Part shown: one piece after another, positions 33,487 to 42,232 of the stretch | Layout: every line of letters starts with the position of its first letter | Position numbering within the stretch: position 1 is the stretch's first letter | Assembly: GCA_031281275.1 (NCBI GenBank) | Contig: JAITFP010000114.1 | Location: forward strand, 1-43,769 | Length of the DNA stretch: 43,769 nucleotides | Source: Candidatus Fibrimonadaceae bacterium | Lineage (GTDB): Bacteria > Fibrobacterota > Fibrobacteria > Fibrobacterales > Fibrobacteraceae | Direction of reading: 5' to 3' | Notes under the pieces: generated by a model | Database searches by the model: none | Told to the model about the DNA's origin: nothing | What the model saw: only the letters and a program-made list of their open reading frames with translations | Program-made: the position numbers and the translations under genes

Positions 33487-34778
33487 ACAATAACAAAGAA
33501 GAACATATTGCAACAGCAATTGGCACTATAGGTACGGTAGGCGGAATAGGTTCGCTCATCGTTATTTCTGCTGTTGCGGCGAGCACGGTGTTTTTTGGCT
33601 TTGACAATGCGAAACACGTAATCACATCTATCATCCAGTTGTGGGGACCCGGAATAGCCTCTATGCTTGGCGGGGCATCGTCCTTTGCCACGTATTTCAA
33701 TTGGTTCCTCATTTTGCAGAGAAAAAAGAAATTAAGCATAAAGGAAGAAGGCGAAAGCGAAGGGCAGAATATGCTAGGGGACTTTATCCAATCTCTGCCA
33801 GATGCATTCAAATCAAGCGGTTGCTTCCAGCAGATAGTCACAGCCGCCCTTGGAGTATCCCTAGTTGCGAGTGCCGCTACTTACACCCCCTTGGGAGGAA
33901 TTATAAAAGCTAAATTGGCTGAAAAAGCCCCTTTGGAAAAAATCATTGTACCGGAGAAAATGGAGCCAGAAAAAATGGAACCAGAAGAAACGAAATTAGA
34001 AGAAACGGAGCCAGAAGAAAACACAACTGCTAAAATTTCGGAAAAGGAAGGCAAATTTGTGATACAAATAATACTTATGAACACTATGTCGCAGGCAGAG
34101 AGGGTTGTGAAAAAACTTGAAATGAACGGCGTGGGAGCATACATAGCGAGAGTGAAAGACCCAGCCGAAACAAAAGGCATAAAATACAGGGTAAGGGTGG
34201 GAGATTTCAGGTTCATGTCCGAAGCGAAAGCCTACGCCTTGGCAAATATAACGCCGCTTGGCTACAGGCAATGGTACATAGACAACAAAAGCAACGACAC
34301 TATAGGCAAGCCAGTGGGATACAAGCCACCCGAACAACTTTATTCCTTGCCTGTCGTGAGGAAACTCGAACCTCCTGCGCAGGTCGTCTCTGCTCCTAAT
34401 ACCGTTACTCTTCCAGAAGACCCTTATGCCGTTGATATGACCCCGGAATCAACCGTGAGTGCTCTTGTGAACCCGCCCGCCAAGTTTGGCGGTGGGTTTT
34501 GGAATACTCGCAACAAACTGAGAATGGCGGCGTTAGGAATGTCTATTGCCAGCTTGGGGCTTGGAATTCACCAGAATAACAAGGCAGAATCGGAATCCAA
34601 ATATTTAAAAGAATACCGCGAAGCCGCACCTCTAACTAGAGGAGACTTATACGGCGAAGCATATCAAAAATTCCACGAGCAAAAGAATTCCATTGAAGAT
34701 ACCAAAAACATACGCAATGGCTTTTACATAGGAGCTGGAACCTTAGGCATAGCTGGGGTAGCCACGTTTTTTTTCTAG
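33483..34778 (+). CDS. SPOR-domain membrane protein with C-terminal two-helix hairpin
   Basis: A 431-residue protein. Two or three N-terminal membrane segments (residues 10-80) and another near 125 come first, then a Glu/Pro/Met linker (KMEPEKMEPEETKLEE). A SPOR domain follows at about residues 190-265 (GKFVIQIILMNTMSQAERVV, YRVRVGDFRFMSEAKAYAL), a fold that binds denuded peptidoglycan strands at division sites. The C-terminus has two hydrophobic helices around a charged loop (YGEAYQKFHEQ) and ends GIAGVATFFF, like the protein at 6905. The ATG at 33483 overlaps the previous stop; the FISUMP gene follows after 12 bases. Its exact role is unknown. Confidence 0.7.
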   Translation: MNNNKEEHIATAIGTIGTVGGIGSLIVISAVAASTVFFGFDNAKHVITSIIQLWGPGIASMLGGASSFATYFNWFLILQRKKKLSIKEEGESEGQNMLGDFIQSLPDAFKSSGCFQQIVTAALGVSLVASAATYTPLGGIIKAKLAEKAPLEKIIVPEKMEPEKMEPEETKLEETEPEENTTAKISEKEGKFVIQIILMNTMSQAERVVKKLEMNGVGAYIARVKDPAETKGIKYRVRVGDFRFMSEAKAYALANITPLGYRQWYIDNKSNDTIGKPVGYKPPEQLYSLPVVRKLEPPAQVVSAPNTVTLPEDPYAVDMTPESTVSALVNPPAKFGGGFWNTRNKLRMAALGMSIASLGLGIHQNNKAESESKYLKEYREAAPLTRGDLYGEAYQKFHEQKNSIEDTKNIRNGFYIGAGTLGIAGVATFFF

Positions 34779-34790
34779 GGAGATTATGCT

Positions 34791-35426
34791 ATGAAACAAA
34801 ACTTGCCAATACTTGCATTCTTGCTAATCATAGCTTATGCGATAAATTCTTGCTCAGACGACAAAGTTCCCGATTTGCCTAAACCATGCGGAGAATTTGG
34901 CTATTACGATACTGAAACGTATTATTGCTACACGGAGCTTAGGCAGCGATGCGACAGCGCAGGCAACTGCGATATCTTGTACAGTACTTGTTATGTGTCG
35001 GAAAATCCTGGCAATAGTGCTTATTATGTGATGACTTGCGGCACTACTACTGCGGAATGGCCAAAGGCGATGTGCGAAACTGAGGCTTACGACCCGTTTA
35101 AACAAATATGCAGCGGCGGTAAAATTTTTCCATATTTCACATACCTTAGCGACAATGAAAAATATAAAACCGTGGATATGGGCACTAAAACCGACTGGAA
35201 AACGGCTAAGACTGTTTGTCCCTCTGGCTGGAATTTGCCAAGCAATGAGGAATGGGATGCTCTGTACCATTACGCGGATAGCGTGAATTTCGTCCTTCCT
35301 GACGGTAGCTGGTGGAGCGACAGCGAGTACGATAGAAATAATGCCTATTTCCGAAATATGAGCGATAGCACTGAGACCAACTACACCAATAAGAATAATT
35401 TGCTAAATGTTCGTTGCGTGAAATAA
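34791..35426 (+). CDS. lipoprotein with a degenerate FISUMP domain
   Basis: A 211-residue predicted lipoprotein (lipobox NSC after MKQNLPILAFLLIIAYAI). The N-terminal 100 residues are cysteine-rich (ten or so, in patterns such as CYTELRQRCDSAGNCD) and are not FISUMP. The C-terminal half keeps CPSGWNLPSNEEWDAL, SWWSDSEYD and LLNVRCVK but has lost the WMAENLNY segment, where it reads YKTVDMGTKTDWKTA. AGGGAG lies 9 bases before the ATG. It is the last gene of the operon that starts at 32971. Confidence 0.7.
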   Translation: MKQNLPILAFLLIIAYAINSCSDDKVPDLPKPCGEFGYYDTETYYCYTELRQRCDSAGNCDILYSTCYVSENPGNSAYYVMTCGTTTAEWPKAMCETEAYDPFKQICSGGKIFPYFTYLSDNEKYKTVDMGTKTDWKTAKTVCPSGWNLPSNEEWDALYHYADSVNFVLPDGSWWSDSEYDRNNAYFRNMSDSTETNYTNKNNLLNVRCVK

Positions 35427-35431
35427 AAATA

Positions 35432-35437
35432 TATATT
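35432..35437 (+). promoter_or_regulatory. putative -10 element of the pectin operon (TATATT)
   Basis: TATATT ends 6 bases before ATG 35444 and begins 5 bases after the previous stop codon. It is the only promoter candidate for the three-gene operon, because the next two genes follow with 2-base gaps. Confidence 0.4.
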
Positions 35438-35443
35438 TATATT

Positions 35444-36760
35444 ATGGGCAATAAAATCCTTATTATTTTTGCGCTTTGCCTCGCTATTGGCATTGTTTGT
35501 GCTCAAAACGAACCTTATGTGCTAGGTGCAGATATCTCTTGGATGCAGCAGAGGGAAAACGAGAGGGTAAAATATTACCGCAATGGGCAAGAGGGCGATT
35601 TGCTTTCAATACTTAAAGAAGTTGGATTCAACTACATACGCCTGCGCATTTTTGTTGACCCAAAAGCGAAAGACCCAAATGTTCCCAATGATGCAAGCGG
35701 CTGGAATCCGTATCCGTATTCAGCAGCGGGGTATTGCGGGCTGGATTCCACAATAAAAGTGGCGAAAAGGGTAAAAGCTGCTGGCATGAAATTTTTGCTC
35801 GATTTCCACTACAGCGATACTTGGGCAGACCCAGGCAAGCAATATAAACCCGTCTCTTGGCAGAGCCTCAATACGGTTGCGTTGCTGTCCGACAAAGTGC
35901 GTTCTTACACCAAGGAGAGCTTGCAAAAGTTCCAGGAAGCCGGAGCCTTGCCGGATATGGTTCAGGTGGGCAACGAAGTTGTTCACGGAATGATACACCC
36001 CGAAGGCAAAAACAATGGCGATGCTTTTGCAAAGTTAGTGCTAGCTGGCATAAAAGGTGTAAAAGACGTTGACCCAAATATCAAGATAATGATACACACC
36101 ATAAACAGCGAAAATCCCGTTGGCTATCTCAGTACCTTGAAATCAAACCTGAATAAAGTAGAAGCAAATGCCGCCAACCAAATAGACGTTATTGGCTTAT
36201 CGTATTACCCCAAATGGCACGGCAATGTGGATTCATTGAAAAGGGTTATGAATAACATAGCCAAGAACAACAACATTAAAATTGCCGTTGCAGAATACGC
36301 AGACTTTCACCGCGAAGTGAACGATGCGGTTTTCAACCTGCCAGACAACAAAGGACTTGGCACATTTGCCTGGGAACCACAGGAATTTTCAGGAGACGAT
36401 TCCAAACCTCTTTTTGACTGGACCAACAACGCCCGCAGGTCAAATGCCCGCTTGGAACTCTACCCAAAAATGGTAATAGATTACGGACTTTCAAATGTAC
36501 AAAGCAGTAGCAGTTCAAACACTCCGAGCAGCAGTTCAAAAGCACAAAGCAGTAGCAGTTCAAGCATACAAAGCAGCAGCAGTAGCGCAGACGAACCGAG
36601 CAGCAGTTCAGCCGAAGACATCACTCCTATTTTAACTCACGCAGTAGAAAAAAATATGGAAAACATTCGCGTGTATTTTGACGGCTCTCGTGTTTTAATT
36701 AAAAAAACACTCTCAAACGGAAAAGTACGAATCTTTGATTTAAAAGGAGATGAGAGGTAA
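35444..36760 (+). CDS. GH53 endo-beta-1,4-galactanase with poly-serine linker and C-terminal tail
   Basis: A 438-residue secreted enzyme that cleaves beta-1,4-galactan side chains of pectin (arabinogalactan type I). A signal peptide ends near VCAQ, and the GH53 barrel spans about residues 25-350. Typical stretches are GADISWMQQ, YIRLRIFVDP, LLDFHYSDTWADPGKQ and VQVGNEV, with the likely acid/base Glu178. IGLSYYPKWHG and VAEYADF follow, with the likely nucleophile Glu284. A serine-rich linker (about 355-390) leads to a 45-residue tail ending RIFDLKGDER, shared with the next two proteins. The GAGAGG that codes for the last residues serves as ribosome-binding site for the next gene. Confidence 0.93.
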   Translation: MGNKILIIFALCLAIGIVCAQNEPYVLGADISWMQQRENERVKYYRNGQEGDLLSILKEVGFNYIRLRIFVDPKAKDPNVPNDASGWNPYPYSAAGYCGLDSTIKVAKRVKAAGMKFLLDFHYSDTWADPGKQYKPVSWQSLNTVALLSDKVRSYTKESLQKFQEAGALPDMVQVGNEVVHGMIHPEGKNNGDAFAKLVLAGIKGVKDVDPNIKIMIHTINSENPVGYLSTLKSNLNKVEANAANQIDVIGLSYYPKWHGNVDSLKRVMNNIAKNNNIKIAVAEYADFHREVNDAVFNLPDNKGLGTFAWEPQEFSGDDSKPLFDWTNNARRSNARLELYPKMVIDYGLSNVQSSSSSNTPSSSSKAQSSSSSSIQSSSSSADEPSSSSAEDITPILTHAVEKNMENIRVYFDGSRVLIKKTLSNGKVRIFDLKGDER

Positions 36761-36762
36761 AT

Positions 36763-38259
36763 ATGAAAAAAATATCTTGGATACTCATAAGCCTATTTCT
36801 CTCCGTGCCTTTGTTCGGGGTAACCTTGACCCTTGATAAAAACTACTCAGGCGCACCAGCTCCAAAGATAGTCGCAACAGACGACCAAGGCTGTTTAACG
36901 GGTGCTCCCCTGCCGGTACCAAAAAGATCTGGCTACGTTTTCAGAGGATGGTTCACTACATCAGCGGCAACAGGTGGTACGCAGGTTATCTTAGGTGCGG
37001 CAGGTACTAAGTTTACCAAAGATACCACTATCTATGCACGGTGGGTTGAAGCGGTGCCAATTGATATGAGCAAGATACCAAAAAATATGAAAGAAAATTT
37101 TGACTGGATAAAAAATGACCGCTATCCACGCGAGTCGTATATGCCCTTGGCTGTGCCTTGGGACTGGTACAACACCCTCTTCGACCAGATATGGGATGGC
37201 AACGGTTCAATCAACTACGGGGTAAGGTGGGAAAGCACCAAGTCCATAACATTTGAAGAACGCAAGCAAATTGCATCTATGCTTCAACAAGCTATCAACG
37301 AGTGGATGCGCCAGATTATAGGCATGGAGGGCTGGCCCTTTCAGGAAATTTCCGTAAAGATTTCGGGGTGGGCGGTGAGCGATGGAGCCAAGATTTTAGA
37401 TAAGCAACCAAACGAGGTGGTATGGGTAAACAATAATTATGATGACCCCGGTCCAGCATCTGCCGACCACCCTCGCAACCTCATAGCGAGTGCGCCAAAA
37501 GCGATGACCAGAGTAAATAATTTGGCTTCAATAAAAAAGGATATGAATTATCAATATGGCGGCGACCCTTATGCCCGTGTTGATTTGTATTTGTGGTGCA
37601 CGGAGTATAGCTTTGGCGCGGCGGGGCACGGCAGTTGGTGGGGAGAGCGTTTGCCTTCGGCTGATGTCATATCCGCAGCAAAAAGCGGCGGCGCAGGGTC
37701 TGGTGTTTTGCTACACGAGATTGGGCATGGGTTTGGGTTGTATGATTTCTATGGTGCAGTAGGTGTTGACAAACCGCCTAACACTTCCGATGGTGGCGTT
37801 TTTGGGCAGGGAGACTTGAAGAGCTTTATGTGGAATAATACCGGTGCCAAGGTCATCAACGTGTACGACACGTGGCAAATCCGTTACTACTGGGACTGGA
37901 TCAGAACCGCTACTCCAGCAAACGCAAACAGATTCAGACCTCTGCCAAAAGACGAAGAAGAAACGCCTGTCGCAAGCAGCAGTTCAAAAGCTCAAAGCAG
38001 CAGTAGCAGCAGTAGTAGTAGTAGTTCAAGAATGTCAAGCAGTAGTAGCAGTTCAAGCCTGCAAATCAGTAGCAGCAGTAGCTTAAATATAAAAAGCAGC
38101 AGTTCATCCGAAGACATAACTCCTGTTTTGATTGCTAATTCTGTAGAAAAAAATGTTGAAGGTACTCGCATATATTTTGACGGTTCTCGTGTTTTAGTTA
38201 GAAAAACATTGTCAAACGGAAAAGTGAGAATCTTTGATTTAAGAGGAAAAGAGAGGTGA
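36763..38259 (+). CDS. secreted metzincin-like protein with InlB-type repeat and C-terminal tail
   Basis: A 498-residue secreted protein. The signal peptide is followed by one InlB/Listeria-Bacteroides-type repeat (about residues 20-95; GYVFRGWFTT, TIYARWV). A domain of about 290 residues then contains a zinc-protease motif HEIGHGFGLYD (His318, Glu319, His322, Asp328), matching the HExxHxxGxxD form of metzincins. Around it are GSWWGERLPSADV and LLHEIGHG. A long poly-serine linker leads to the shared tail ending RIFDLRGKER. I do not know a named family for the whole domain. Lying between a galactanase and a lyase, it may act on plant cell-wall proteins or on surface enzymes, or may be a binding protein with a protease-like fold. 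Confidence 0.7.
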   Translation: MKKISWILISLFLSVPLFGVTLTLDKNYSGAPAPKIVATDDQGCLTGAPLPVPKRSGYVFRGWFTTSAATGGTQVILGAAGTKFTKDTTIYARWVEAVPIDMSKIPKNMKENFDWIKNDRYPRESYMPLAVPWDWYNTLFDQIWDGNGSINYGVRWESTKSITFEERKQIASMLQQAINEWMRQIIGMEGWPFQEISVKISGWAVSDGAKILDKQPNEVVWVNNNYDDPGPASADHPRNLIASAPKAMTRVNNLASIKKDMNYQYGGDPYARVDLYLWCTEYSFGAAGHGSWWGERLPSADVISAAKSGGAGSGVLLHEIGHGFGLYDFYGAVGVDKPPNTSDGGVFGQGDLKSFMWNNTGAKVINVYDTWQIRYYWDWIRTATPANANRFRPLPKDEEETPVASSSSKAQSSSSSSSSSSSRMSSSSSSSSLQISSSSSLNIKSSSSSEDITPVLIANSVEKNVEGTRIYFDGSRVLVRKTLSNGKVRIFDLRGKER

Positions 38260-38261
38260 AT

Positions 38262-40391
38262 ATGAAAAAAATATCTTGGATATTTGCGTGTTTAGTTCTT
38301 TCTATATCTGCATTTGCAGGCACAATGCAGGTGGAAAAACTGAATAGGGGTCTTGTCGCGGTGCGTTCAGGGCAGGGTTATTATCTATCTTGGAGGCTTT
38401 TGTCAAATGAGCCTTATGCCACCGGATTCAATGTCTATAAAGATGCAACAAAGCTCAACAGTACGCCCATCACAACTTCCACAACCTATACAGATGCAAA
38501 CGCCGCGCAGAACAGCAGCTACACGGTGCGAGCGGTGATTGACGGAGTTGAAAAAGAGGCGAGCGAAAAGGCTATGATAATAAACAACACCCAAGGTTCA
38601 AACGCTGGGTATATACAAATCAATTTGCAAAGACCACCAACTGGTGCACAGGGAGGAACCTATTCTCCCGGAGATGGTAGCGCAGGCGATCTTGACGGAG
38701 ATGGGATTTATGAAATAGTGCTAAAATGGGACCCAAACAACCAAAAGGATAATTCTCAAGATGGTGTAACCGATAATGTTTTTATAGATGCTTATACTCT
38801 TACAGGCACAAGGTTATGGCGTATAGATTTAGGGCAAAACATAAGAGCCGGAGCGCATTATACGCAGTTTATGGTGTACGATTTAGACGGAGACGGCAAA
38901 GCCGAAGTGATAATGAAAACCGCGCCCGGTACAAAAGACGGAACGGGTGCATATATAAGCAAGGGACCAGCGGCAAATGCAAACCACACCACAGCATATC
39001 GCAATTCAAGCGGCTATGTTCTAAGCGGACCTGAATACATCACGCTTTTTGAGGGTGCTACGGGAAAAGAATTAGCCACCCTTGATTATTGGCCCGAAAG
39101 AGGCACCGTGAATAGCTGGGGTGATAATTATGGCAACCGCCTTGATAGGTACAATGCAGTTATTGCATATTTAGATGGCGAAAGACCCTCTGCGGTATTT
39201 CAACGAGGTTATTATACGAGAATGACTATGTGGGCTTTGGATTGGCGGGGTGGGCAGTTGACTACGCGCTGGAAATTTGATTCCAATAATTCAGACAGCA
39301 AAGCGTATGCAGGTCAGGGCAACCACCAGTTGAGCGTGGCAGATGTTGATAATAGCGGAAAACATTCTATTATCACTGGTGCCTCGGTTATAGGTCCCGA
39401 TGGAAAGGGAAAGCACACAACAGGTTGGGGGCACGGAGATGCGCTTCATGTTGCGCATATGATAAAGGGGCACCCAACTCCACAAATTTTTATGCCGCAC
39501 GAAGATAAAGTCCATGGCATGTCATTAAGGCAAGCAAGCGATGTCAAAGCAATTTTCAACGTTCCAAAAGAGTCAGACGTAGGTCGCGGAGTTGCCGCGA
39601 ATATTGACCCTACAAAAGGTTGGACGTGCTGGGCTGCGGGCATAGAGCTTCATGATGTAGCAGGCAAAAGCATAGGAGGCACGCCTTATTCAACGAATCA
39701 TATTGTATGGTGGAGTGGCAATTTTAGCCGCGAACTTTTAGATGGCAATCATGTTGATAGATGGACAGTAAGCGGCGGCAGACAAAATCTGCTTTCTGCT
39801 GGTGACTACGGTCAAATAAATGGTACTAAATCCAACCCAGTGCTGCAAGCAGACTTGTTTGGCGATTTTCGCGAAGAGGTGATTTTCTCCAACGGTTCAA
39901 ACGCCCTGCGAATCTACACCTCAATAATGCCAACTACGAAACGCCTTGTTACCCTGATGCACGACCCTGTGTATAGAGTTGCGGTTGCGTGGCAGAATTC
40001 ATCTTACAACCAGCCGCCTCACCCAGGTTACTACATAGCAAGCGATATGGATATTCCGCCACCCGCACTCAAAGTGGCTGTTGTAGGCGGGGAGGTTGTT
40101 AGCTCATCTTCGGTTGCGCGAAGCAGCAGTTCGTCTGTAGTTGTCAGTTCATCTTCAGTTGCGCGAAGCAGCAGTTCGTCTATGGTTGTTAGTTCTTCCT
40201 CCGTTGAACAAAGCAGTAGTAGCATTAGCAGCAGCAGTTCAGACGAGGCAACTCCTGTTTTGAATATTCCCTCTGCGGAAAAAAATGTGGAAAGCCTTCG
40301 CGTGTATTTTGACGGCTCTCGTGTTTTATTTAAAAAAACACTCTCAAACGGAAAAGTACGAATCTTTGATTTAAAAGGAAATGAAAGATAG
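38262..40391 (+). CDS. PL11 rhamnogalacturonan lyase with poly-serine linker and C-terminal tail
   Basis: A 709-residue secreted enzyme that breaks the rhamnogalacturonan-I backbone by beta-elimination. Signal peptide MKKISWIFACLVLSISAFA; the PL11 region runs from about 25 to 610. It shows the N-terminal immunoglobulin-like part (YYLSWRLLSNEPYATGFNVY) and the calcium-binding beta-propeller with DLDGDGIYEIVLKWDPN, DLDGDGKAEVIMKTAPG and GWGHGDALHV. The propeller continues through LQADLFGDFREEV and ends YRVAVAWQNSSYNQPPHPGYY. A serine/valine linker and the shared tail ending RIFDLKGNER complete it. The start is ATG 38262, two bases after the previous stop; the GTG at 38256 is not needed. The stop abuts that of the MATE gene. 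Confidence 0.93.
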   Translation: MKKISWIFACLVLSISAFAGTMQVEKLNRGLVAVRSGQGYYLSWRLLSNEPYATGFNVYKDATKLNSTPITTSTTYTDANAAQNSSYTVRAVIDGVEKEASEKAMIINNTQGSNAGYIQINLQRPPTGAQGGTYSPGDGSAGDLDGDGIYEIVLKWDPNNQKDNSQDGVTDNVFIDAYTLTGTRLWRIDLGQNIRAGAHYTQFMVYDLDGDGKAEVIMKTAPGTKDGTGAYISKGPAANANHTTAYRNSSGYVLSGPEYITLFEGATGKELATLDYWPERGTVNSWGDNYGNRLDRYNAVIAYLDGERPSAVFQRGYYTRMTMWALDWRGGQLTTRWKFDSNNSDSKAYAGQGNHQLSVADVDNSGKHSIITGASVIGPDGKGKHTTGWGHGDALHVAHMIKGHPTPQIFMPHEDKVHGMSLRQASDVKAIFNVPKESDVGRGVAANIDPTKGWTCWAAGIELHDVAGKSIGGTPYSTNHIVWWSGNFSRELLDGNHVDRWTVSGGRQNLLSAGDYGQINGTKSNPVLQADLFGDFREEVIFSNGSNALRIYTSIMPTTKRLVTLMHDPVYRVAVAWQNSSYNQPPHPGYYIASDMDIPPPALKVAVVGGEVVSSSSVARSSSSSVVVSSSSVARSSSSSMVVSSSSVEQSSSSISSSSSDEATPVLNIPSAEKNVESLRVYFDGSRVLFKKTLSNGKVRIFDLKGNER

Positions 40392-41744
40392 TTACCTCAT
40401 AACTCCTTTGCTTTTCCATTTACCTCTGCGCCAGCGGGTATAGTTGGCAATGGAGCGGTAGAATTCATCAGATGCCATTCCAAGCCACAGACCTATTGCC
40501 CCAAGCTCTATTCCAAAACACAGGAATAGGGTAGTGCCAAGCCCTAGTGTCCACATGGATATAGTTCCAAATACCGCGGGGAATGCGGAATCTCCCGAAG
40601 CTCTCAGGGCATTTGTTATAACAATATTGGAGGCTTTAAACGGTTGCAGAACAACATCGCACCAAAGGAGCAAACCACCCAAATGCAATATTTTAGGATC
40701 AGTTGTATAAAAAGACAACAGATGCTGCCCTGTGAGAGCCACTATCACAGCCACCACAAATGCGCTGGAACTGCTCCAAACAAGGCTTTGGTGCATTCTT
40801 TTATTCGCTTTGTCAAACTCCTTGTTGCCAACCAAATGAGCCACCAGTATTTGGCTTCCGCTTCCAAGCCCAACGCTTAAAACCACTGCGAACATTGCAA
40901 AAGCTCCAGCAAAAACCCTAGCCGGCACTATTGATGTGTCGTTAAGATCATGTCCTAGTTTAACAAACATTGCCATAACAAAAACCTGAAACAGTTGAAA
41001 GCTCACAGGTTCAACAGCTGCTGGAATCCCTATGCGGAGCCATTCGGGCAAAAGCACGAAGTAGCCTTTTTTAATGTCTTTTATATGAGTTTTGTGCTCA
41101 AGATGATAAATAACCACTATCCACAATGCTATTACAGAAATAGCCCAAGACAAACCGGTTGCTATTGCCACGCCATAAACCCCTTGCATAAAAGCCGGAA
41201 CGCCAAAATAACCCTCCAGAAATATAAAGTTCAAAAAGGTGTTTATTATGAGGGTTATTATGTTTGCAAACAGATTCCATAAGGTATAGCCGTGGGTTGC
41301 CACAAGGCTGGTTAGGGTTCCTTGCAAAGCTCTGAATATTACCGCAGGTGCTATTGTGTGCAGAAATTTAATAGCCGCCTCCGCAGGCTCTCCGCTTAAA
41401 CCCATTAGAGCCACTATGGTAGGCGTTGCAAACCAAAGAATAACCCCCATAGCAAGCCCTAAAACCGCACTGCCGGATATCACAAGCGTTTGGGTAACCT
41501 GAGCGTGCCTGGGTTTGTCTCCCCCCAAAAACTGCGATGCTATGCTCGCTCCTGCTTGCGCAAAGGCATGAATTGCCATAAACAAGGTTCCAATAACAGG
41601 CATCAAGGCACCAACACCTGCGGCTGCTTCTACGGAACGCTTGGATAAAAACCAGCTATCCAGCATAGGCAATGCCATGCCAATGCCAAAAGTTACAACA
41701 AGGGGCCAAGATAGAGAGAGTAGGGATTTATCTTTAACTGTCAT
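40392..41744 (-). CDS. MATE family efflux transporter
   Basis: A 450-residue inner-membrane protein with twelve hydrophobic segments, of the multidrug and toxin extrusion family. Characteristic parts are PLVVTFGIGMALPMLDSWFL, GASIASQFLGGDKP (inner-loop motif), FLNFIFLEGYFGVPAFMQGVYG, and VLSVGLGSGSQILVAHLVGNKEFDKA in the second half. It exports cationic compounds by ion exchange; the substrate is unknown. Its ATG directly follows the stop of the upstream lipoprotein gene (TAAATG), so it is co-translated. The 3' end meets the PL11 gene with no bases between the two stop codons. Confidence 0.9.
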   Translation of the reverse strand: MTVKDKSLLSLSWPLVVTFGIGMALPMLDSWFLSKRSVEAAAGVGALMPVIGTLFMAIHAFAQAGASIASQFLGGDKPRHAQVTQTLVISGSAVLGLAMGVILWFATPTIVALMGLSGEPAEAAIKFLHTIAPAVIFRALQGTLTSLVATHGYTLWNLFANIITLIINTFLNFIFLEGYFGVPAFMQGVYGVAIATGLSWAISVIALWIVVIYHLEHKTHIKDIKKGYFVLLPEWLRIGIPAAVEPVSFQLFQVFVMAMFVKLGHDLNDTSIVPARVFAGAFAMFAVVLSVGLGSGSQILVAHLVGNKEFDKANKRMHQSLVWSSSSAFVVAVIVALTGQHLLSFYTTDPKILHLGGLLLWCDVVLQPFKASNIVITNALRASGDSAFPAVFGTISMWTLGLGTTLFLCFGIELGAIGLWLGMASDEFYRSIANYTRWRRGKWKSKGVMR

Positions 41745-42191
41745 TTAATTTTCTGACTTTTCTTTTTCCACCCTAAAAGTGTATTTGGATTTATAATAGT
41801 CCACAACTTCGTCCATATTTCTAAACCTTTTGCGTAAGGCTCTGTTTACTTTGCTGTCTGTTCTGCTCAGTTTAGCGATTTTATCTTTAATATCACTGAA
41901 AAATATTTCGTCAGCAGCCATATCCACGTGTTCCTGAGTGTAATTCGTATAGTATCTGCGCTCTAAAAGCTGTTGCAATTTGGTTTCGCACGGGCGTGGC
42001 GATTCAGAGGCTATTTTTTTCAAAACTGGCGTATAACAACGCTCTAAAAATTCCTTTTTATCTTTGACTATTATATCATCTATAGCAGGAATTCTCATAT
42101 TCTTTTCATGCTCTGCCTGAACCACTTCGCGCTTTTCAACGCTACCGCAAGAAAGCAAGAAAACTATTGGAATAAATAAAAGAAAACGCAT
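41745..42191 (-). CDS. small lipoprotein of unknown function
   Basis: A 148-residue predicted lipoprotein (MRFLLFIPIVFLLSC, lipobox LSC-G). The mature part is charged and helical with two cysteines (ERCYTPVLKK and PRPCETK) and a lysine-rich C-terminus (RALRKRFRNMDEVVDYYKSK). I recognise no family. The stop codon touches the MATE start. TATATT ends 6 bases before the ATG, and the region upstream is shared with the divergent SRP RNA promoter. Confidence 0.7.
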   Translation of the reverse strand: MRFLLFIPIVFLLSCGSVEKREVVQAEHEKNMRIPAIDDIIVKDKKEFLERCYTPVLKKIASESPRPCETKLQQLLERRYYTNYTQEHVDMAADEIFFSDIKDKIAKLSRTDSKVNRALRKRFRNMDEVVDYYKSKYTFRVEKEKSEN

Positions 42192-42197
42192 ATATGG

Positions 42198-42226
42198 AAT
42201 ATAGTAAATGCAGATTTTGCTATATT
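42198..42226. promoter_or_regulatory. divergent promoters for lipoprotein (minus) and SRP RNA (plus)
   Basis: TTTACTATATT on the minus strand (42208-42198) faces the lipoprotein gene. On the plus strand TGC-TATATT (hexamer 42221-42226), with the same extended -10 as the rpmB promoter, lies 6 bases before the predicted 5' end of the SRP RNA at 42233. Confidence 0.55.
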
Positions 42227-42232
42227 ACCCTT

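Noticed and set aside
35857-36077. Short frames on both strands within the GH53 gene
   Set aside because: They overlap the catalytic region of a clear GH53 enzyme and show no independent features.
36490-38110. AGCAGT-type trinucleotide and hexamer repeats that might suggest a CRISPR or satellite
   Set aside because: They are serine codons of the poly-serine linkers in frame with the enzymes; there are no spacers of constant length. No CRISPR array was seen anywhere in the window.
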